The notes beneath the pieces are model-generated. The model did not search any database, had not been told where the DNA came from, and saw nothing but the letters and a program-made list of their open reading frames with translations. From contig NC_061066.1 of NCBI RefSeq assembly GCF_021917145.1, positions 3,021,640-3,085,639 of the forward strand: a DNA stretch of 64,000 nucleotides, read 5' to 3'. Shown in pieces: positions 13,503 to 30,700 of this stretch (the first letter of the stretch is position 1; the number at the start of each line of letters is the position of its first letter). The position numbers and the translations under genes are program-made. Origin of the DNA: Hypomesus transpacificus (lineage: Eukaryota; Chordata; Actinopteri; Osmeriformes; Osmeridae).

Positions 13503-16500
13503 ATGGCAGCTTCTCCAGCAGTGGGCTCCTTCGTTGCAGAGGACTATGTGGTCTTTGCCCTCATGCTGCTGGTGTCAGCTGCCATCGGGGTGTACTACGC
13601 CATCGTTGGTAAGGGCCAGAGTAGCTCCAGTGACTTCCTGATGGGCGGCCGCAGTCTGTCCGCTGTGCCCGTGTCTCTGTCCCTGACTGCCAGCTTCATG
13701 TCTGCCATCACGGTGCTGGCCACCCCAGCCGAGGTGTACTGCTATGGGGCAAGCTTCAGCCTCTACAGCCTCTCATATGTCCTCATGGTGGTGGTCAGCT
13801 CTGAGGTCTTCCTGCCAGTCTTCTACAGGCTAGGCATTACCAGCACATACGAGGTATGAGATGGTTCTGTTTTGTTCTAATCCTTTTTGTGTTGCTTTCT
13901 TTTCTGTTTTTTGCTATTTTGCCGTTTTGGGTCACAAGTGAAAAGTCAAAACATTTGTCAGTTAGAAATGTGACTTTCATGACCCAAACATTGATTTGTG
14001 ACCTCTGACCAGTGTGTCTTCTTCCTCCTATGTGATGACTGTCTCCAACCCCCTCCCGGTGAAGTACCTGGAGATGCGCTTCAACAGAGCCACTCGTCTG
14101 CTGGGTACTGTCCTGTTCATTCTTCAGACTGTGAGTTCCTCCCATTCTCTCCCCTCTATGAATGCAGCTATGAGTACATGAATATGATAGACTGCGAAAT
14201 ATGTGACCAGTGTGTGTCTCTGTGTCCCCAGGTGCTCTACACAGGGATAGTCATCTACGCCCCAGCGCTCGCTCTGAACCAAGGTGCTTGAACTCGCTCC
14301 CGTTCTGCTCCTTGACTCCTTAGAATGCTTGAAGTCACTTTAGTACCTTTGCTGAGACGTTCCCTCTTCATGTGTCTCTCTTGGTCTCTCTTCTTTCCCT
14401 CTCAGTCACTGGTATGGATCTTTGGGGCGCTGTCATTTCTACAGGAGTGGTCTGCACGTTCTACTGTTCCATGGTATGTAGACCATGAGCTACAGGACAT
14501 ATAGCAGACAAGTGTAACATGCCTCAGTCGAACTTGACGACAGGCTAACTCGTCTGTGGGACGGTGTGTTACGACAGGGGGGTCTCAAGGCAGTGGTGTG
14601 GACGGATGTGTTCCAGTTGGGCATCATGGTGGCAGGCTTCCTGTCTGTCATCATCAGGGCTGTGGTTCTTCAGGGAGGCTTCTCTGCCATCATGGCAGAC
14701 TCGGACCTGGGAGGACGACTCAACCTCTGGGAGTGAGCTCCTGTGATGCTGAGGCTTCACCTCATTAGTGTGGAAGTGTTTAGTTATTTTTCTGGCAAGA
14801 AGTGTACACAGAGAAGGTGTCAGGTGGTAGTCAGGTGGCTGAGCAGTTAGGGAGTCGGGCTAGTAATCTGAAGGTTTCCAGTTCGATTCCTGGCCGTGTC
14901 AAATTACATTGTGTCCTTGGGCAAGGCACTTCACCCTACTTTCCTCAGGGGAATGTCCCTGTACTTACTGTAAGTCGCTCTGGATAAGAGTGTCTGCTAA
15001 ATGACTAAATGTAAATGAGAAAACGGACATGTTGCTGTCTCTCTACCTCTTTCCTCCTTTGTGTCTCTCCGTCTCCCCTTGCCAACTCTTCCCCTGACTC
15101 TCTCTGTCTCTCTCGCTCCCTCTCTCTCTCCAGTTTTGATTTGAGTCCTCTGAAGAGGCATACCTTCTGGACCATCACGTTTGGAGGGGCGTTCGTGTGG
15201 ACCAGCATCTATGGGATCAACCAGGCCCAGGTGCAGAGATACATCTCCTGCAAGTCCATCGCCCATGCCAAAATGTAAGTTAACCAAAGTGAGGGGAAAA
15301 GAGAGAAGGAGATGTCACAATAATGTCTGTGATAGTTTGTTCTTGCAAAGATGGATGTTTTTTGTGTGTGTGTGTGTTTTTTGTGTGAACATCAGTATTT
15401 CTGTGTATGTGTGAGAGAGTGTGTTCTGTTACTTCCATTACTATTTACATGTGTGTATGTAAAAACAATTCCCAGGTCCCTGTATATCAACCTGGTGGGA
15501 CTTTGGGCCATTCTGCTGTGCTCTGTGTTTGCGGGGCTGTGTTTGTACTCTGTGTATAAGCACTGTGACCCCTGGACAGCCGGCTGGGTGTCTGCCCCAG
15601 ATCAGGTATGTTGGACAGGACAACAACACAGGGGTCAACTGATATGCACAAGAATAATAATATACAATCCAACCTGATAACAGCAGCCATGGTACTACTG
15701 ATGTTTTTGGTAGACCCACATGCACTCTATAAGTAAATATAGGACAGAAAAAAGGATCTCTCCCTCAAGTGAAGCCAGTCATCCACTAACATACTCCGCT
15801 ATTCTACAGTTGATGCCCTATTTGGTGCTGGACATTCTGAGAGACTACCCTGGCCTACCAGGCCTGTTTGTGGCTGCAGCCTACAGTGGGACTTTAAGGT
15901 TGATGGTTCTGATAATTCAAGTATTTAAGTCAGCTGAGTTGAATTGTCACCTAATTGTCACTGAAGTTTACATGACAATAATGGGTAACCCTAAGGAGAA
16001 AGCAATGAAATGGGCTTGTGTGCTAATGTGTGTTCTCTCACTGTGTCGTTCAGCACGGTGTCCTCCAGCATCAATGCCCTTGCAGCTGTGACCGTGGAGG
16101 ATCTGGTTAAACCATACATCCAAATGTCAGATAAACATCTGTCCTGGACCTCTAAAGGCCTTAGTGAGTAGAACTATAGTTAATGAAACTCTGCATACTG
16201 ATGGCATAGCTCTCTCTCACTGGGCTGTGAATATGGAATCTGTCATTGTTCCTTTCTGCTGTGTTACAGGCTTCTTCTATGGGGCTCTATGCATTGGTAT
16301 GGCTGGTCTTGCCTCACTAATGGGAGGACTGCTTGAGGTATGGTTCACTCACTCCCTTCCTTCCACTCCACCCCTTTCTTCCTTCATCAACCTCTCTCCC
16401 CCAACAGGCTGTCATCAGTATCTTTGGGATCATTGGAGGTCCTCTTCTAGGCCTCTTCACTCTGGGTATCCTCTGTCCATTTGCCAACTCCAAAGTGAGT

Positions 16501-17465
16501 CTCCCAGAACAACTCAGTGTCATGTCTCATCGGATCTTCCCATAGGGCTGTGTTGATTTCTCTGCTCTGTTCTATACAGGGAGCCCTGACTGGGCTGGTT
16601 TCCGGTTTGGTTCTGTCTCTGTGGGTGGGAATTGGGGCCCAGTTCTACCCCCCTCTTCATGAACAGAGCCGTCCTTTGGTTCTAACCACACACGGCTGTA
16701 ACTTCACAACCGTTCCGGATGGATTTAACTGGACTACAACACCAACACAATCAAGCCTCCTCATGACACCGTCGCAGGAGAGCCCTGGATACAGGTGTGC
16801 TTTATCCTTTAATCCCACGCAAAGATTAAATGGGATAAAAAGGGGGTATTTTATATTAATTCGTTGGCCTCTTACAATTTTGGTGTTTAGTCCTATTCAT
16901 GTCAAGCAGTGTCTCAGCATCTAACTTTCCTCAGTAACACAGGTGTTGTTTTTGTGTGAAGGCCTCTCCTGGCAGACAGCTGGTACTCGCTGTCCTATCT
17001 CTACTTCAGCCCCATAGGGACTCTGACAGCCATAGCTGTTGGACTTGTGGTCAGCCTCATCACAGGTTATTGTTTTTCCAATCTTATTGCTTTCACTTAA
17101 TAGAATATTCTATTTCTGAGAATCTAGGGTATTCTAATTATGGGTGATGGAATCAATATTCCAACACCTAAAATGTATTTTTCAGGTGACACGAAATCTC
17201 GAACGGAATCCAAACTGACTTTAACAAAAAATGATATGACATGCTACTGCTTATTCAAACTCTTCCGAGAGAGGGTAAGTCACTGTGTATACTATAGACA
17301 TACTCAAACCATGTATTTCCAAAACCTTCAGTAATGTCTTGTGTTATTCTCATCCCCCCCTTCCAGGCCATGAGAAAAGCTGGCAACATGCACCCCACCA
17401 AAAGTGAAAAGAGTAAATGTGGCACCAACAATCCTGCCTTCTATAACGTCGAGTTGGACTACTAA
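13503..17465 (+). CDS. slc5a8: slc5a8-type sodium-coupled monocarboxylate transporter, complete
   Basis: This is a sodium/solute symporter family member of the SMCT1 type, which in other vertebrates carries lactate, short-chain fatty acids, pyruvate and nicotinate with sodium across the plasma membrane. Exons: 13503-13853, 14065-14130, 14232-14283, 14406-14473, 14578-14732, 15134-15274, 15476-15605, 15810-15898, 16054-16163, 16270-16337, 16408-16494, 16580-16794, 16962-17065, 17186-17274, 17367-17465; 1,824 nt, 607 aa, close to the human 610. Phases all match. Conserved blocks include [48 protein letters not shown] and [20 protein letters not shown]. An extracellular loop in exon 12 has N-glycosylation sequons (NFT, NWT). 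The C terminus is [11 protein letters not shown], so the TRL PDZ ligand of human SLC5A8 is absent. An SLC5A12-like paralogue is possible but less likely given the neighbouring utp20. Confidence 0.92.
14832..15017 (+). mobile_element. tRNA-derived SINE, near full length, in slc5a8 intron 5
   Basis: An A-box-like TGGCTGAGCAGTTAGG (14836-14851) and a B box GTTCGATTCC (14881-14890) form a tRNA-like head. A body follows with TCCTTGGGCAAGGCACTTCA, and the 3' tail reads CGCTCTGGATAAGAGTGTCT then GCTAAATGACTAAATG. This tail type is widespread in teleost SINEs. It is not a functional tRNA because no acceptor stem or full cloverleaf is present. It has the same orientation as slc5a8 and makes up most of the intron. 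Confidence 0.85.
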
Positions 17466-17605
17466 ATGATTATGTAACTTGTTACACTGTCTTCCAGAAC
17501 AATCTAAAAAACACCAAGACTAATATCTTCCTCAAGTTATGAGCATAAGGACACCAATGTCCCACTTTTTTTTTTTTACTTGACAACATTCTGTAAAATT
17601 GTATG

Positions 17606-17611
17606 TTTATT
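17606..17611 (-). terminator. etfrf1 poly(A) signal candidate
   Basis: TTTATT on the plus strand is AATAAA on the minus strand, about 318 nt beyond the etfrf1 stop. It lies upstream, in plus-strand terms, of the slc5a8 signal at 17649, so the two transcripts would overlap tail to tail. Confidence 0.5.
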
Positions 17612-17648
17612 ACAACAGGGAGAAATCATTGTGTATTTTTATATTTCA

Positions 17649-17654
17649 AATAAA
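17649..17654 (+). terminator. slc5a8 poly(A) signal candidate
   Basis: AATAAA lies 184 nt after the slc5a8 stop codon. Cleavage would be expected 10-30 nt downstream, inside the probable 3' UTR of the convergent etfrf1. Confidence 0.6.
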
Positions 17655-17928
17655 TACTTTCATTTGAAATATTATCTTCAAAAAATGTCCAACATCAAAT
17701 ACATTAAACAGCAAATAGATTTGACATGTCTGAACATACAGAATACAAATGAAAGGCATTTAGTGGCTGAGATTCAATCCATTATTAGGTCTGTTCTGTA
17801 GCACTCATGTATAAATGCAAGGTTACCTGCTCAAGCTGTTTGGAAAGACTAGATTGGCTTATTTTCCCGGGACAGGCATGTACTCTGCAAGTAGATGTTT
17901 CATAAAATACTTTCAATCAGTCTGTTTC

Positions 17929-18349
17929 TTAGTGTTCAGGCTCATAGTATCTTTGTTTCATGGCCCTGTACTTTCTCAAAAAATACAGAGCCTCCAGTTC
18001 CTTGATGACAAACTCGCCACGGTCCACCAGCTTCCTGATCTGGTCAGGATCTGTCACATCCTTGTTCTTCATGAAGGCATTCTTCAGGCGCTCTCTGAAG
18101 TACACGGATCCTTTGGGATATTCTCTCCCAAGATAAAGCAGCTGTGACAGACAACACATTACATACGTTTGCAAAGTTGAACTGTGCTCATATACTGAAT
18201 GTGCAGGAAGTAACAGATTAGAAAGCTAGCTAATATTATTAGCTGTCCGTGTTAGACATTGTAGCCTACATTTGTATTTAGCGATCGTAAGATTTTGAAC
18301 TTACGTTCTTGTAAAGTTTGATAACTTCACCCCGCAACGGGTTGGCCAT
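17929..18349 (-). CDS. etfrf1: etfrf1 (LYRM5), mitochondrial LYR-motif regulator of electron transfer flavoprotein
   Basis: Two exons, 18349-18305 and 18141-17929, encode 85 aa. ETFRF1 belongs to the Complex1_LYR family and acts in the mitochondrial matrix, where it binds electron transfer flavoprotein and promotes FAD loss. The LYR-type signature appears as KLYKN followed across the intron by [11 protein letters not shown]. Other conserved features are [15 protein letters not shown] and a strongly conserved C-terminal [20 protein letters not shown]. Size and exon split fit the family. Start: the ATG at 18349 gives [15 protein letters not shown], and no alternative Met lies nearby. It is divergent from dnai7 (416 bp between start codons) and convergent with slc5a8; ETFRF1 next to DNAI7 is also the human arrangement. 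Confidence 0.95.
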
Positions 18350-18711
18350 GGCGTGGAGCTTAACTCGAAATAACAATCGAGAACGAGTCTCTGGCACAAG
18401 CTAACCTATTTTCAATACTGTATCGTTAGAAAGCTAGTGCTAACTTGACTACTCCTGCCCTAAAACCTATGCAACGAAACTGAAATAAACCCCCAAATGC
18501 TGCACATCAGACATCTATTGTATTCCAAAGAACACAAATGACATAATATATACCCCGCTACACACCTGTTCTTGAATAAGACAAAGACACACAAGTTATA
18601 TAAATTTGCCCTTCGAGTTGCACCAGTGCCAGTTAATCAGAGTTCATGGCAATGCCGTAAGTCATTTGGTACTGTCGCAAATAAAAACAAACAAACTGCG
18701 CTTGCGTTTGC

Positions 18712-18725
18712 GTTACCATGGTAAA
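18712..18725 (+). promoter_or_regulatory. X-box (RFX-type) motif in the etfrf1/dnai7 divergent promoter
   Basis: GTTACCATGGTAAA is a near-palindromic match to the RFX X-box consensus GTNRCC-N(0-3)-RGYAAC (one mismatch at the end). It ends 40 nt upstream of the dnai7 start codon. RFX factors activate cilia genes through such promoter-proximal motifs, and dnai7 is an axonemal gene. Confidence 0.65.
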
Positions 18726-18765
18726 TTAGACGCAAGAAGAGTTGTCTTTCCACAGGTTTTTGAAG

Positions 18766-23631
<4,866 letters not shown>

Positions 23632-24755
23632 CCTCGCTCACATGCATGGAAATCAGGATTATTCAAAAGGTCCATTTGATTTGCATTCAGGTGCATTTTT
23701 TTCTCTGAGGGTAATACAGACTTCCTTGTACGGGGTTAAATCAAGAGCACTTGTCGCATTTTTTAAGTGGTATTTGAAGTGGGTCTGGAAGCTGGCTCTG
23801 TAAGACAGTGACTGAAGCAGAGAGCTTTGACCAGCTTCTCACTAGTTGATTTACCATTACAGTTATACAGTTTCACTACATTGGAGGACCAGCCAAACAT
23901 GTCATTAACTGGAGGGAGTCTTACAATAGACTGTTCCAATTAGAAGAGAGTCCTTCTAAATGAAAAGACATGAGTTATTTCATGGAATCAGTTACTTTAT
24001 TTGTGCAAAGTTTCAGTCACCCTCTTTGGAACATACAAAAGTGTATGAATATTATAAGTGATGAACACAACATAGCAAGTCAAATAAAAATGGTGAGAAT
24101 GAAACAAATTTGATTATAACAAAAATAATTTTTAGGTATTCACATTTTATCACAGAATCTAATGCAGTTAAACACTAAAATGATAAATTAACGTTTATGA
24201 CCTTCCAATAACCTTTAAAATTGCAGTTTGATTACCAAGCCAGTTTATTAAAGTCATAAAAAAAGTGATTGTTACAACTGAATGTATTTATTTAAAACCT
24301 TTCTGATGGGCTGCCCATTCTTGCAACCCCAAGTGCCCTATTAAGTCTCAGTAAAGCTGAAATGTGTTTAAAAAGCTAAAATCGTAGAATCCTGTCTTCC
24401 AGGCTGGTCCTCCAGAGTGAAAAGCATGTGCTGAGGGTCCTTAACTTGATTGGTTAGTTCAATGCTGAAGCCCTCGACGTGACACATGCAAATCGGCCAA
24501 TGGGCATCCCCATCTGTGTTTAATTGTGTTCCATAGTGTCCCCTGAAGCACCAATAAGAACATGGGCCGTGGTCAGAAGCGCGATGGCCCGGTAAACACA
24601 CTAAGTGGTTGGCTTGGTCTTCACACACTGACTAGTCTAACAAACGTGATCACGAGGCCTTCTTAGGGTCGACCCATCCCCCGAGGTCAGCTAGTCCCTC
24701 CGTCGTTCTGTCGGCTCCCAGAGTGACGGCAGGCGGGACCTCCGGGCCCCCGGGA
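23632..24755. other. Convergent 3' UTRs of dnai7 and irag2
   Basis: AT-rich unique sequence with no protein-like reading frame. AATAAA at 24083-24088 on the plus strand is the likely dnai7 poly(A) signal (455 nt after the stop). TTTATT at 24287-24292 (AATAAA on the minus strand) is the likely irag2 signal, 464 nt past its stop. The two 3' ends are predicted not to overlap. Confidence 0.6.
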
Positions 24756-27700
24756 CTACACCGGGGGCTGTCCGTTGTGCCTGAGCCCAGTGTAGGGCCA
24801 CAGGAGCTGCTGGATGGTCATCCAGGAGTCCCCTGTCCCCACGGGAGCTGCGTCCACGGCCGGCTGCATCACCAGGCTGGCCAGCAGGGCCAGCAGGGCA
24901 GCCAGGACCACCACCAGAGCCAGCCACAGCCACATGCCCCGGCTGGTCCTGGCCACCGCTGGCCTGGAGGTGGGGCCCAGGAAGGTGGAGGACGCTGCCT
25001 GCTCAGTCATGTTAGGGGTGGAGGCTGGACTGGGGCTGGAAGGAGAGAAATAGAAAGAGAGAGAGAAAGAGAGAGAGGGTAGGGTTAAGAAAGGAAAGAG
25101 GGAACAAGGAAGTGAGAGAGAACTGAAAACATAAGTGTATGTATAGGCGGTGACATGACAAAAATGGAGAAAAGAATGTCAGGGCTTCAGACAAGACTGG
25201 ATTCAAAACGAGTTTCCCATCTAGTTTTGGATACCTTGGTGTTAATGACCATGTACTGGATACAAACAAAGCACAAAAGGCATCATTCCAAATGATACTT
25301 ATGAAGAATCAAAGATTTTTGATTAATTGAACATCAATGATTATAGCATGAAGATAACCATAGTCTTCAGGGCAGGCCACCATCATAGGATAATTAGCGA
25401 AACATAATTAATCTTATGTTTCGCCAATCTCATGCATGAGAAAAAGAGCTCAGTCGAAGTTAGCAACCCTGTAGTTAGCTGAAGCAAACTGGATTCTATA
25501 GGAGCTGATTGGTTCATTTCACGGGCTAGCTCAAGCACACAGATTCAACCACACAGCGTTACAGCAGCGTTCCGACGAAGCACGCTCAGTAGCAGCCTTC
25601 TGCGGGGAGTGGGGTGTGTTAGATGAGTGGGAGAGGACAGGTCAAGACACACTGAGGCGTAGTCAGTATAGTCTGGACTGTATGATGCCTGGGTTAGAAT
25701 GTCGGCTCCCCCTCCTCTCCTCACACACTTACAGCATCAAGAACATCTCCTCATGTCTCCTGGAGGGAAGGGGAGAGGAGAAGAGCAAGACAGGGAACGT
25801 TCAAGAGAACTTGAGGAGCTCAAGCAGAAAGAACTTGACCAACCTAGTCACAATCACACCAACAGCGGCGGCGGCGGCAGCAGAGTTCTAAAAACGGACT
25901 TCCTGGTTTGAAAGAGTGCACCCAGGTCACGCTAGGTGAGCTCTCTAGCTGCCCCACTACAGCTTGGCCCCAGGAGCAGATACCACAGCCCTGTTTGGAT
26001 ACTTCATCAGCACATTCTTCCCTGAGGACAACACCGATCTAACATCATCAGGACTGGCCTGAGCAAGCTCCCCCCCCCCCCCCCCCCATCACACTGTCGC
26101 CCATCCAGCCCTGTTAGATCAGGCACCCCTGCAGTCAGGTAGGGAGGAAGGATGTGCTGAAGAAGAGTATTCAGACACGGCCCACGTGGCCTAGCCAGCG
26201 TGGTGAGTAGTGCCCCCTAGAGGCGAGAAGCGAGCGGCGAGTCACTAACGTCTTGAACTTGGGCATTATCAAGGAGGTGAGTTTGTTGCCCAGTTCAGTG
26301 AGACTGGACTTCCTCTCAGAGCTCCCTCTGTGCTCCTCCTCGGAGAGAGGGTCCGTGTCAAAGGGCGACCTGCGAGTGTGCGCGGTTCCGACACACACAA
26401 AGATAAAACACAAATACAGACACCAAAAACATAGTTGGAACATGCATATCTCACGTGTTCATCACATTCGATTGATTACTTTAAATGGAAGGGGAACATA
26501 CAAAACACAGGGTCTTGTCACACAAACACCCACATGCTCTGAGTATGTTATCACGGAACGTCATGCAAAGTGTTGCATGTCTGATATTTAAGACCAGGTT
26601 CCTGGACTGAATCAACAAAAATGTGTGCAAATTCTTTGGGAGTCCAGTTTCATTCTAAATGAGATGACGTGTGTCAGGGAAACTGGTCCTTAGTGTGACA
26701 CACACACACACACAACCCTTACCCCTTCATCATGAGCGTGGGCTCATCAACCTCGACCCAGGCCCCTGAGCTGACAAAACGCTTTAGAGGGGGCCGTGCA
26801 GCACCCTTTCCTGTCACATTCCTGCAACCACGTCACACACACACACACACAATACACCACCACCATCACTTCAGTCTGGAACACACCATCTCTCTTAGTA
26901 ACCAAGTTAAACACAGACACAAGACATGTTACAAGGAGTTCATAAGTCACACACAACCTACCAGGGGGATCTCCTGGTTAATCTCTCGGCATCCGTCTCT
27001 GAGATGTCTAGTGCTTTGGGCTGCAAAGAAACACAAAGGTCATGCACAGATGGTTACAGAGAGGGTTGAAATCTGACCTGGGACCAGAGCACAGGAGAAA
27101 ACACTAGGACTGTGTTGCTCTTTAGGTTTGGATGGATGGGAGGGATGAAGGGATAGCCTGTCTCACCATGTCATAGTGTCCACCACTGGAGCGGGGGATA
27201 GCAGCTATGCTAACTCTTCGAGACGAGGACTGCGGGAGGGAGAACACGGCATTAGAGACATACAGGCCGGCGCTGAGGCGAACCCAGGACCAGACCAGAC
27301 CAGTGAGTACAGTCCCACCATGCCACAGGGGCCTCAGCTGACCTTGTAGAACTGGGATCCTGTCTGCTTCTTGCCTCGGAAGTCATCTGAGAAGAGGAAG
27401 AAAACTATCGTCAGAGAGAGACAGTCAAAATGTCAACCCAGGAAAAGTATGTTTACGGCACAGGGGGGTGCATGTTTGTGTGGGACGTCCATGTGTCCTT
27501 GTGATCGTTTGTGAATGTGAATGTGTGTGTATGTGTGTGTGTGTGTGTTCCTGACCTCTGTCGGAGTGGGATCCAAACGACCTCTCGTTCTGCATCATGG
27601 TCTCTCGGAGCTCCAGCAGCTCAGTGTGTTCTTTAGTGTACATCCTCCTCAGGTTGTCCACGTGCTGGATCATCACCTCCACCGCCTTCCCTATACGACT

Positions 27701-30700
27701 CTCCTGGAGGGGGGAGGGGTCACACACACGGTGAGGAACAGCTAGGTCACACAACTTCACCCACAGATGTCACACACACACACACACCTGGTGTATGGCT
27801 CCGAGCATCTCCGAGCGACTGGACACCCTGGTCATGGACTGGATGAGGATGTCCAGGTTCTTCTGCAGCCTCTGGATGATCTCCATAGACTGGTTGTCAT
27901 CCTCACAGAGAGGGATGAGGGCCTGGGGGGGGGGGGGGGGGGGCAGAAGATACACACGCTATAGCTGAGACATGGAGGCTATGCTTTGACTAATCTGACC
28001 AGGGGTCAGGGTTGGGCACCAACCTATAACAGGGTCAGGATGGGTACTGACCTGTAACAGGCCCTGGCAGCTGGACACCTCCCTGCGGACGTTGTCCTCG
28101 GCCAGGTCACGTGATCGCTCCTCCAGTCGAAGCCTCTTCTCCAGGGTGAACACGTCACACTTGAAGCCCAGAGACAAGCGCTGGAACTCCGTCTGGTGGG
28201 AGGACGCGGATTACAGGAAAGAGCACACACACACAATTTTACATTTCACCATGAAGGAGTACAACCTGCCAGTTTGTGTTTCCTAGTACTTTTACAGTAT
28301 GTATCATCTCTTTGGTCCGGAGAGATCCTGTGAAACATAGCTCTAAATATCAAACTGTATGATTGCAAACTACACACACAGATGCTCCCCTGTCTAAGAG
28401 TGAACATACAGTATGGTGGCCAAATAAACTTAAACATAAACAAATGTAGAAAGGGGCAGCATACCTCAATCTCCTTCTCATTTTGAGACAGACTGTAATG
28501 AGAGAGAGAAAAAAAAAACACAAGCTCTTGAGTGCTCTCGGTGTACGGCACCAGATCACTGTGGAGATAAAACGCTTCCATGGAAACGTGGCAGTGAGAG
28601 GCGTGTTGCTCATACCTGTTCCTCTCGTCTCTCATGGACTCACTGTTGTCCTCAGAAATCACAGAGGTCTCGACTGCAAAACACGGGTGTAACATTTCGG
28701 AATCCTTTGTGAACGTACGTCACACATCCAGTTCAATGTGTGTGTCAGAAGGTGCTTCAGTGGTGTGGTTGCGCTGGCACTGTTGTGGCTGAACCGCCAC
28801 TACTTTGACTATGAGTCAACACACAAATCTTCTGCCACGTGTCTGTCGACATGTGGGTGAGCCCCGTTGGCCCTCGGGGTGGGAGCGCCAGGCGTAACTC
28901 ACCGTCCTTCTCCGTGGCGCCGCTGGCTTCGCTCAGGTCCTCGGGAGCCTTGTGTTCCTCGATCAGCTCCATGCTGGGGGACAGCTCCTGCAGGGCCAGC
29001 ACGAGGGTTAGGCTCTCCGTGACCCTCACAGAACCACGGAGTGACTCACAGACCTCGGGGTCCCCTCCACTGGATGACACAAGACGCTCGGGCTTCCCCC
29101 GCCTCTCTCCGCCCTCCCGGTCCACGCTGTCCTCAGCTTGGCGCGCCAACATGCTTGACATCTTCCGGATCCTATTGTTTATCCTTATTCCAGCAATTGA
29201 ACATTCTAGATGTGTGAGAGTATAGCCTTGGAATGACCTTTTGGTAAACTACGCTCAGTTCTACAGTCTGACAGTGTGAAATGCATTTCCCTGTTTGATG
29301 ATATTCACTTTGGCTGTCACTCACAAGGCTGGAAAGACAACATTTTTTTGGTTTCCCTGAGTCATCCAGTCTGACTGTGCAGTGATGTCTTAATCATTGC
29401 ACAGTCCACTGGTGATGTCAGACCTGGTCATGTTCCCTTACGAGTACAGGGTGATATGGAGCGGAATGTGCAACATGAAGAACACAAGGGCACAACTGAA
29501 GGATAAGAAACTGTTCTCACCAGTTCCTTTTTTAACTTTTTGGCTCCCTGGGGTTCCTGCAGAGCAAAAGAGTCCTCCGATTGGCTGGGGTCAGAGGCTA
29601 TGCCTTCAGCTCTGCCCTCAGATTGGTTGGTGTCTGAGATGGTCTGTCCAACGACAGCCTGAGGGGCAGAGAGCGAGGCAGTTCCTTCTCTTGTCAGCCT
29701 GTCTGTCCCTGAGAGAGGAAGTAAAGGACTTACTGTACCCATCTATCAAGATCAGACTTCTGGGAAATCTGGAAAGGTCAGTATCTTGTGCTGTACACAG
29801 AGCAAGGCTTTCTCCTACCTGCCATGTCTACATTCACAGCTGGCACCTGAACGGACTCATGCACACCTTCCTCCTCCTCTTCTAGTACAGGGAGCAGGCT
29901 AGTGCTGGAAAACACACACATTACATCAAAAGACAAACGATGAACAATAACATTCAAATGACCCACAAACATTCAAAAACATTTCTCTATAGATCAAAAG
30001 AAAATCCAGGTCGAAAAATAAAATACTAATCTGCTCGTCTTCACTTACTACATGCCGGGCAGAGATATGCATAACCACAACAGTGCTTCAGTATGTCTGA
30101 CCTCAAGTCAAACACACACACGCGCACAACTCACCTGTCCTCCGCAACAACTCTCTCTGGCAGCTGGTCCTGGCTCAACCTCTGAGGGAGTGAGACACAG
30201 AGGTGAGAAACACACAAGTGGCCTTGTGACAGACATTCTTTAGTCTGTCAACAGAGGAAGTAGTTAAAGATTAAAAAAAAAAGTGACATGCACGCACAAA
30301 CACACACACAAACACAAGCCATGCATAGCGTACCTGTCCCATGGCATCTGAGCAGTGAAATGATATCTAAGCTCGGACGGGATGGAGAAGGCTCAGTTCT
30401 TATATAATGCGCTGCTTGCTAGAGAGCCCTGCAGCTGTCTGTGTGTGTGTGTCTGTGTGTGTGTGTGGACACGCAGAGCGCGTTCGTGTTTTGCGCCGAG
30501 CTAAGTGTGGAGAACATGGCAACACTGGCAGGGTGCTAAGTGGTGGGGGCGGCACAACACACACACACACAAGGTAAGAGGCGAGACTGCTCCATAGAGG
30601 CTAATGGCTCCCAGTCACAGTGTCACAGTGGGGGAAAGTCAGTCCTGTGGAGCAGCAGCCAGAGCTTGAACTCGTAGAAGAGACAGAGCCAGGAGTAGAT

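Noticed and set aside
14832-14905. A tRNA gene
   Set aside because: A and B boxes are present but there is no paired acceptor stem, and the sequence continues into a SINE body and tail.
28988-29161. Upstream extension of the irag2 exon at 28987-28903 starting MSSMLARQ
   Set aside because: A strong branch point and acceptor (CCTAAC...CTGCAG) precede 28987 and the phase matches the preceding exon, so the extension is intronic.
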